The notes below the pieces were generated by a model. That model was not told where the DNA came from, did no database searches, and saw nothing but the letters and a program-made list of their open reading frames with translations. DNA of 64,000 bases. It comes from an uncultured Lachnospiraceae bacterium. GTDB taxonomy: Bacteria; Bacillota; Clostridia; Lachnospirales; Lachnospiraceae. The translations under genes and the position numbers were made by a program. Of the stretch, positions 59,360 through 64,000 are shown in pieces (positions within the stretch are counted from its first letter, which is position 1; every line of letters begins with the position of its first letter). The DNA is taken from contig CANQAR010000001.1 of the NCBI GenBank assembly GCA_947588845.1, positions 62,001 through 126,000 on the forward strand. The letters run 5' to 3'.

Positions 59360-60640
59360 TCAGAACAGAATATCCCTCTCCCAGCGCATGCCGGAAGGTT
59401 TAAACAAGCCTCCAAATCCCATATCTTCAAGTTCCACATGACAGCAGTTCACCGACGTAAAATATAAAGTCATCCTGAGCCGCAGCGTACGGTCCGGACG
59501 ATCCTTCAGACCAGTGAACCGCAGGATATGCGTCACCATATCCCCCGGCGTCATGGGCCGCGACAGAATCCGTATCTCGCGCTCTCCGGACGGAATGAAC
59601 TCACAGACGTGATGCGCCTCATACCAGTTCACCCCGGCTGTCACAAGAGGATAATAGGTCTCTTTTCCGCGGATCCTCATCTCCATGCCAAGATTGACGG
59701 CTACCATGTCGCCTCCGCTGAAAATGATCCCCCGGTCCGCAATGATCCCGGCCCGTTCCATCGCGGCATAGCACGCGCCGCGGGAATAAAGATTCTGTCC
59801 CTGATAGGCACGCCGCCTGTAGCATATATACTGTATGGACCGCACGGCCCAGCTCTTACTGTAAAAATCACTGATTATATAACTGACTGTAATGTTTCTG
59901 CGCTCAAACACCTTTTTGAGAAGCTCAAAAAGCAGCCGGTCCTTCTCCGCATCCCACTCCTTGTCATTCCTGTCCCCGCGGACTTCGCTGCCGACCGGCT
60001 GTCTGGCCACTTTATCCACCGTGGCGACTGCAGGACGGGTGGAACGGTTAATGTGAAGAACATAACCGACCATCGCCTCCTCCTCATATTCAAGAAGCGC
60101 TACATCCTGTTTCCAGAGCTCCTTTTTCTGATTTACCGTATAATAATAGAAAGAAGAAAGATAGTCCTGGACAAAAATATATTTCCGTTCAATGCCGAGT
60201 CCCTCCAGCGCCTCCGCAATCACGCGGCTCCATGGCTTCGTCAGCTTTCGGACCGTCACCATAATCTGAAATCTCGTCTGCTTCGTAACAAACTTCAAAA
60301 GCTCCATACAGCATGAGAAATAAATGCCGAGAATCTTTGCGGAAGACATTTTTTCACCGCAGACGAGCGTCTCTTCTCCGCGCTCAGCCAGTTCATAGAT
60401 TCCTGTGATCTGGCACTTATCCTTCTCATTCTTTTCGTCCGGGACCCCGTCCCAGAAATGCCAGTTTCCATCCTCATCCATCCGAAGAGCCATTGGGAGA
60501 AGAGGATCCTCCTCTCCCTGTGTCCTCCCGGCCGTCACCGGCTCCCTGAAGGACTGGTGATAGTAACTCACCTGCGAATGCTCACTTCTCAGATCAATTC
60601 CAAGAATCAGTTCATTTACCGCCTGTATCATAGTCCTCAC
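59360..60640 (-). CDS. Uncharacterised protein, possibly diverged actin/Hsp70-like ATPase fold (recalls the DUF5716 family)
   Basis: NELILGIDLRSEHSQVSYYHQ (phosphate-1-like), later YSRGACYAAMERAG (adenosine-motif-like). Family name from memory. Confidence 0.65.
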   Translation of the reverse strand: MRTMIQAVNELILGIDLRSEHSQVSYYHQSFREPVTAGRTQGEEDPLLPMALRMDEDGNWHFWDGVPDEKNEKDKCQITGIYELAERGEETLVCGEKMSSAKILGIYFSCCMELLKFVTKQTRFQIMVTVRKLTKPWSRVIAEALEGLGIERKYIFVQDYLSSFYYYTVNQKKELWKQDVALLEYEEEAMVGYVLHINRSTRPAVATVDKVARQPVGSEVRGDRNDKEWDAEKDRLLFELLKKVFERRNITVSYIISDFYSKSWAVRSIQYICYRRRAYQGQNLYSRGACYAAMERAGIIADRGIIFSGGDMVAVNLGMEMRIRGKETYYPLVTAGVNWYEAHHVCEFIPSGEREIRILSRPMTPGDMVTHILRFTGLKDRPDRTLRLRMTLYFTSVNCCHVELEDMGFGGLFKPSGMRWERDILF

Positions 60641-60641
60641 C

Positions 60642-63600
60642 CTATATCAGTGTAAACAGCTCTTTTGCCAGGTACTCCTGAATCACATATGTCTCCAGCC
60701 CTTCGCGCAGAGCTTTTTCATCCCCCTGACCTTTCGCCTGTATCAGATCATTTAAAATTCTATATTTCGTAAAAGCCTTTCCCCCGCGGCTGCCCGCCGA
60801 CAGAGATCTTGTGTCAGAACGCTTTACTGTCCCTTCCGATACCTCTTCCAGATAGCACTCCAGCTCCTCTCCGAAAAACAATGTGAATTCCCTGACGAAG
60901 ATTCCCTCAAAACAGTTTTCCATTCGTTCCTTTTTGTAATCTTCCTCTTTGTTTTTCCGAAAACAGAGTGTCACCGTGCTTTCGGGATCAGCGGCATATT
61001 CTATGTAGACCTTGCCGTCCATCTGATACGGAGCCAGAAGTTTTTCATTAAACTTTGTCCAGAAAGCAAACCGCATGTTTTTCGCATTGTATTCTTCCAG
61101 AAGCTTTTCCGCAAAAGACTCCTGGAGTTCGTCAAGAGAAGGACAGTTCGCGTAATACTGCAGCAACGCGAGCCTGCACACATCCTCCTGCTCATCCAGT
61201 CTGCCTCTCTCGAAAAGTTCCTCATAATCATGTTCGATATACCGGAATACGGAAGCCGCAACGGGCATTCCCTTCACAAAATACTCGTAGGCTTTCATAT
61301 TCACATAGGCCAGACACAGCTTTCTCCGTCCCATTTTCTTCCGGTATGACTCAAATACCGGCTCCGTTCCCTGTGTGTGGCTTCGTGTAAAAAGCAGCAT
61401 CGTTATGATCTTTTCTTCGATCAGCATCGTATCAAGCTCAAACTCCATCCCGGCCTGCCAGACCTGTTCCATATCCCGCACAGGTCCCTCATAATAAAGG
61501 AGCAGATAGCGCAGAAGCTTATCGTCATATTTGCCGCTGGAAAAGCAGTAGCGGCACAGCGCAAGCAGCATGCGGTTCTCCTCGAATTCACAGGCAAGCA
61601 CCATGCGGCTGCAGACACGTACGAGCTGAATCAGAGGAATTCCTTCCACTCCAAAACGGTCAAGCAGGTCAAACGCCAGCTCGCACAGCCCCTCCTCGGC
61701 AAGCAGCGTAATCAGCGCAGCCTTATCCACCTTCACATACTCCTGAACCGGAATCTTTCGCACAAATTCCGGCATGGTTTCATCCAGCGGATGCGCCGCG
61801 TAGTACGAAAGGACGCAGGCCCTGAGCCGATTTCTGTATTTTTCAGTAAAATACTCCTTCTCACATGCATTTGTCAGATACCAGAGATCATCCGGCCCCG
61901 GTTCGTCCTGGAGCAGCGCGCGGCTGCTGACATGCAGCATCGCACCCGGCAGTTCTGTCCTCTTTCGGATACACCAGTCAAGCAGCGTCTCATTTTCAAA
62001 AATCCGCCGGATGCTGCATAACAGAAACGCCGGATACCTGGTTCCTTCCTGATCCGCCACCATAACTGCAGAGTCCGGCTCATATACCTGGATTACCGCT
62101 TTTCCGTTTACAAACGGAACCACTTCCTCCTGAGTCATATAAGGGGAGCAGACCACCGCCTGTTTCATCCTGGGAGACTCACAGACGATTTCGTAGCTCT
62201 CCAGCATACGGAACAGTTTTTCCACGCAGGAGCGGCTTAGCGCCTCCGGTCTGAGCAATTCCTGATAAAGCACGGCGAGATCATCCGTCAGATGCCCCAT
62301 CTCAAGCTGCTCCAGCGCAAATTTCTGCATCGCGGCCCGATATGTCCGATAAGTCTGCGGATCCGGCCCTTTATTCGCGAGAACCCTGCGGTATACAACC
62401 GCCCGTTTCTCATAGCCAAGCGACGTATCATAAGAAAAATACATGCGGATAATCTGGGGCATATCATTCATATCCGTGAATTCCATCGACCCCATGTAAT
62501 ATTCATAAAGGCCCGTAATACGCAGTCCCCGCTCCACGCCCAGTTCATACCATCTGAAATACTCCGGCGCCTTTTTCCGGCCCTTCATAAGAAGCAGGCA
62601 GACTGCCCTTACCAGCTCATCTGACGGAAAACTCTCATAGGCAGCCGCGAGAACTTCATACAGAATCCGGCTATACGTTTCATGGTGCAGCGCAATTTCG
62701 GAAAGCTGAAGCACAACCTCTTCCGTGAGTACCTTTTCACGCGCGGCGAAACGAAGCAGATGAAGTTCAAAATCATCCGAGCGGCGCAGCATGAACGGGC
62801 TGCGCTTCAGGATCTGCCACGCCTCCAGATACATGATTCTGCTGCGGCATCCGCAGTCAAACTGACGGGATACAGCCTTGTATCTCGCCTCATCGTCCGA
62901 GAGAAATTCCTCCTGCAGATAAAGCAGAATCCACTGCAGCACCCAGCTCGTCCTGTTTTCCTCAAACAACTGCCTGATCTCATTTTCCATCTGATCCACA
63001 TAAGCGGCATCCTGACAGAAGAACGTTGTCAGATATAGATAAAATCCATACTGCTCTACAGTTTTAAGCCGTCCGGAATCCTCTTCTATCTCCTTCAGAA
63101 GACGGACCGCTTTCTGTTTTTTATTGTCCGCATAATACAGCTGAATGAGGAACAGATCCGCAAATACATCCGTTCCGCCCGACCTCTTGTAATTCCCTAT
63201 GAGCTTTACCGACCGCGCGATCCACGTCTCTGCTTTCAGTTTCTGCAGACGGAAGCTCACATAATAATTCTCCAGCTTGCACTGCATTCTTTTGCGGATC
63301 CGGCCTGCATGAATCTTCGAAGCATCCCCTGCCTTCTTCAGAGTAAAACGCACATAAATCGTCTGGTAAACCGTGTCAATCCGTATCTGCGCATAATTGC
63401 TGCCTTCATGCATCAGCGTGTGGTCAATCACATAACCCACATCACAGGTACTCCCCGCAAACTCATCCGTCGTAATCACGTTCTTCTCAAGCTTCACAAA
63501 CGGGGCGTCTGACTGAAGGGAAATTTTCGTGAATCCCCAGCCATGTCTGGTCATGCGGAAGGATTCCCGCACACTCTCCTTCACTCCGTAACGCGCAATC

Positions 63601-64000
63601 TGATCGGCATCCACGGAAATCTCGACCGGCTCCTTCACGCCGGCGCCGTTCAGAAATTCCTCGAAGCTCTGATAATTAAACGAAGAATTCCGAATCGCCT
63701 CATACATACCAAAAAGCCCCGGCCAGTCTTTTTCAAGCAGCTCTCCAAAACGCTCCGAGATAAAACAGCGGTACGCTTTCTGGAAATCCTGCTCCGCAAG
63801 CGCGGCGAGTTCCCTGATATCCGGAATTTTATCCGGATCCTCCTCCGGAAGTTCCTCTTCCACAACAATCGTGTACGGGAGTGTATGCTCACCCAGTTCT
63901 GAGCAGATTGTAAAAAAGCCTTCTTCCTTCATACCGCTGCTCATCCCGGTCGCATCCGCCTGATAGCGGATCTCATTCGCCGTCCCGGAAAATTCCGCGG
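60642..64000 (-). CDS. Very large uncharacterised helical-repeat protein (recalls the DUF5717 family), partial at right edge
   Basis: At least 1118 aa; frame stays open past the ORF-track start (63944) to the window end: AEFSGTANEIRYQADATG|MSSGMKEEGFF. N-terminal beta-rich repeat-like segments, then long helical region. Confidence 0.75.
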   Translation of the reverse strand, partial: AEFSGTANEIRYQADATGMSSGMKEEGFFTICSELGEHTLPYTIVVEEELPEEDPDKIPDIRELAALAEQDFQKAYRCFISERFGELLEKDWPGLFGMYEAIRNSSFNYQSFEEFLNGAGVKEPVEISVDADQIARYGVKESVRESFRMTRHGWGFTKISLQSDAPFVKLEKNVITTDEFAGSTCDVGYVIDHTLMHEGSNYAQIRIDTVYQTIYVRFTLKKAGDASKIHAGRIRKRMQCKLENYYVSFRLQKLKAETWIARSVKLIGNYKRSGGTDVFADLFLIQLYYADNKKQKAVRLLKEIEEDSGRLKTVEQYGFYLYLTTFFCQDAAYVDQMENEIRQLFEENRTSWVLQWILLYLQEEFLSDDEARYKAVSRQFDCGCRSRIMYLEAWQILKRSPFMLRRSDDFELHLLRFAAREKVLTEEVVLQLSEIALHHETYSRILYEVLAAAYESFPSDELVRAVCLLLMKGRKKAPEYFRWYELGVERGLRITGLYEYYMGSMEFTDMNDMPQIIRMYFSYDTSLGYEKRAVVYRRVLANKGPDPQTYRTYRAAMQKFALEQLEMGHLTDDLAVLYQELLRPEALSRSCVEKLFRMLESYEIVCESPRMKQAVVCSPYMTQEEVVPFVNGKAVIQVYEPDSAVMVADQEGTRYPAFLLCSIRRIFENETLLDWCIRKRTELPGAMLHVSSRALLQDEPGPDDLWYLTNACEKEYFTEKYRNRLRACVLSYYAAHPLDETMPEFVRKIPVQEYVKVDKAALITLLAEEGLCELAFDLLDRFGVEGIPLIQLVRVCSRMVLACEFEENRMLLALCRYCFSSGKYDDKLLRYLLLYYEGPVRDMEQVWQAGMEFELDTMLIEEKIITMLLFTRSHTQGTEPVFESYRKKMGRRKLCLAYVNMKAYEYFVKGMPVAASVFRYIEHDYEELFERGRLDEQEDVCRLALLQYYANCPSLDELQESFAEKLLEEYNAKNMRFAFWTKFNEKLLAPYQMDGKVYIEYAADPESTVTLCFRKNKEEDYKKERMENCFEGIFVREFTLFFGEELECYLEEVSEGTVKRSDTRSLSAGSRGGKAFTKYRILNDLIQAKGQGDEKALREGLETYVIQEYLAKELFTLI

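Overview
The window is about 64 kb of low-to-mid GC Firmicute chromosome. Gene content and order (codY, T-box leuA, CIRCE-groESL, topA-dprA-comM, frr-pyrH, SleB-like hydrolase) suggest a Clostridia/Lachnospiraceae-type organism; the taxonomy is inference. Most of it is housekeeping: yebC (partial), alr-mazF, nnr, rex, ABC-F, gltA, thrC, leuA, recX-recA, rseP-dxr-cdsA-uppS-frr-pyrH, a P-type ATPase, mgtE, fba, guaB, groESL, codY, topA-dprA-comM, metY and purC-F-B-A. There is one tRNA (Gly-GCC). I see no rRNA, CRISPR array or intact transposase. The less ordinary content is as follows. (1) A 144-bp MITE-like element at 28106-28249 has near-perfect terminal inverted repeats and an exact 8-bp target duplication, and lies between a strong promoter and the ribosome-binding site of a CapK-like gene. 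A structurally covarying partial copy is near 1590. (2) At least three other families of short dispersed intergenic repeats are present. One is a two-hairpin element with about 9 full or partial copies that shares a CTGCTGACGCAG core with another family. Several copies sit in probable 5' leaders. (3) An uncharacterised operon at the right edge (58521 to >64000) encodes a diverged actin/Hsp70-like protein, a very large helical-repeat protein and a TPR-like protein. (4) A PPDK_N-type ATP-grasp protein carries a KaiC/RecA-like N-terminus without an obvious Walker A. (5) A small CapK/flippase/GT2/ATP-grasp cluster looks like an accessory surface-glycan locus. (6) A candidate CodY box lies inside the codY promoter.
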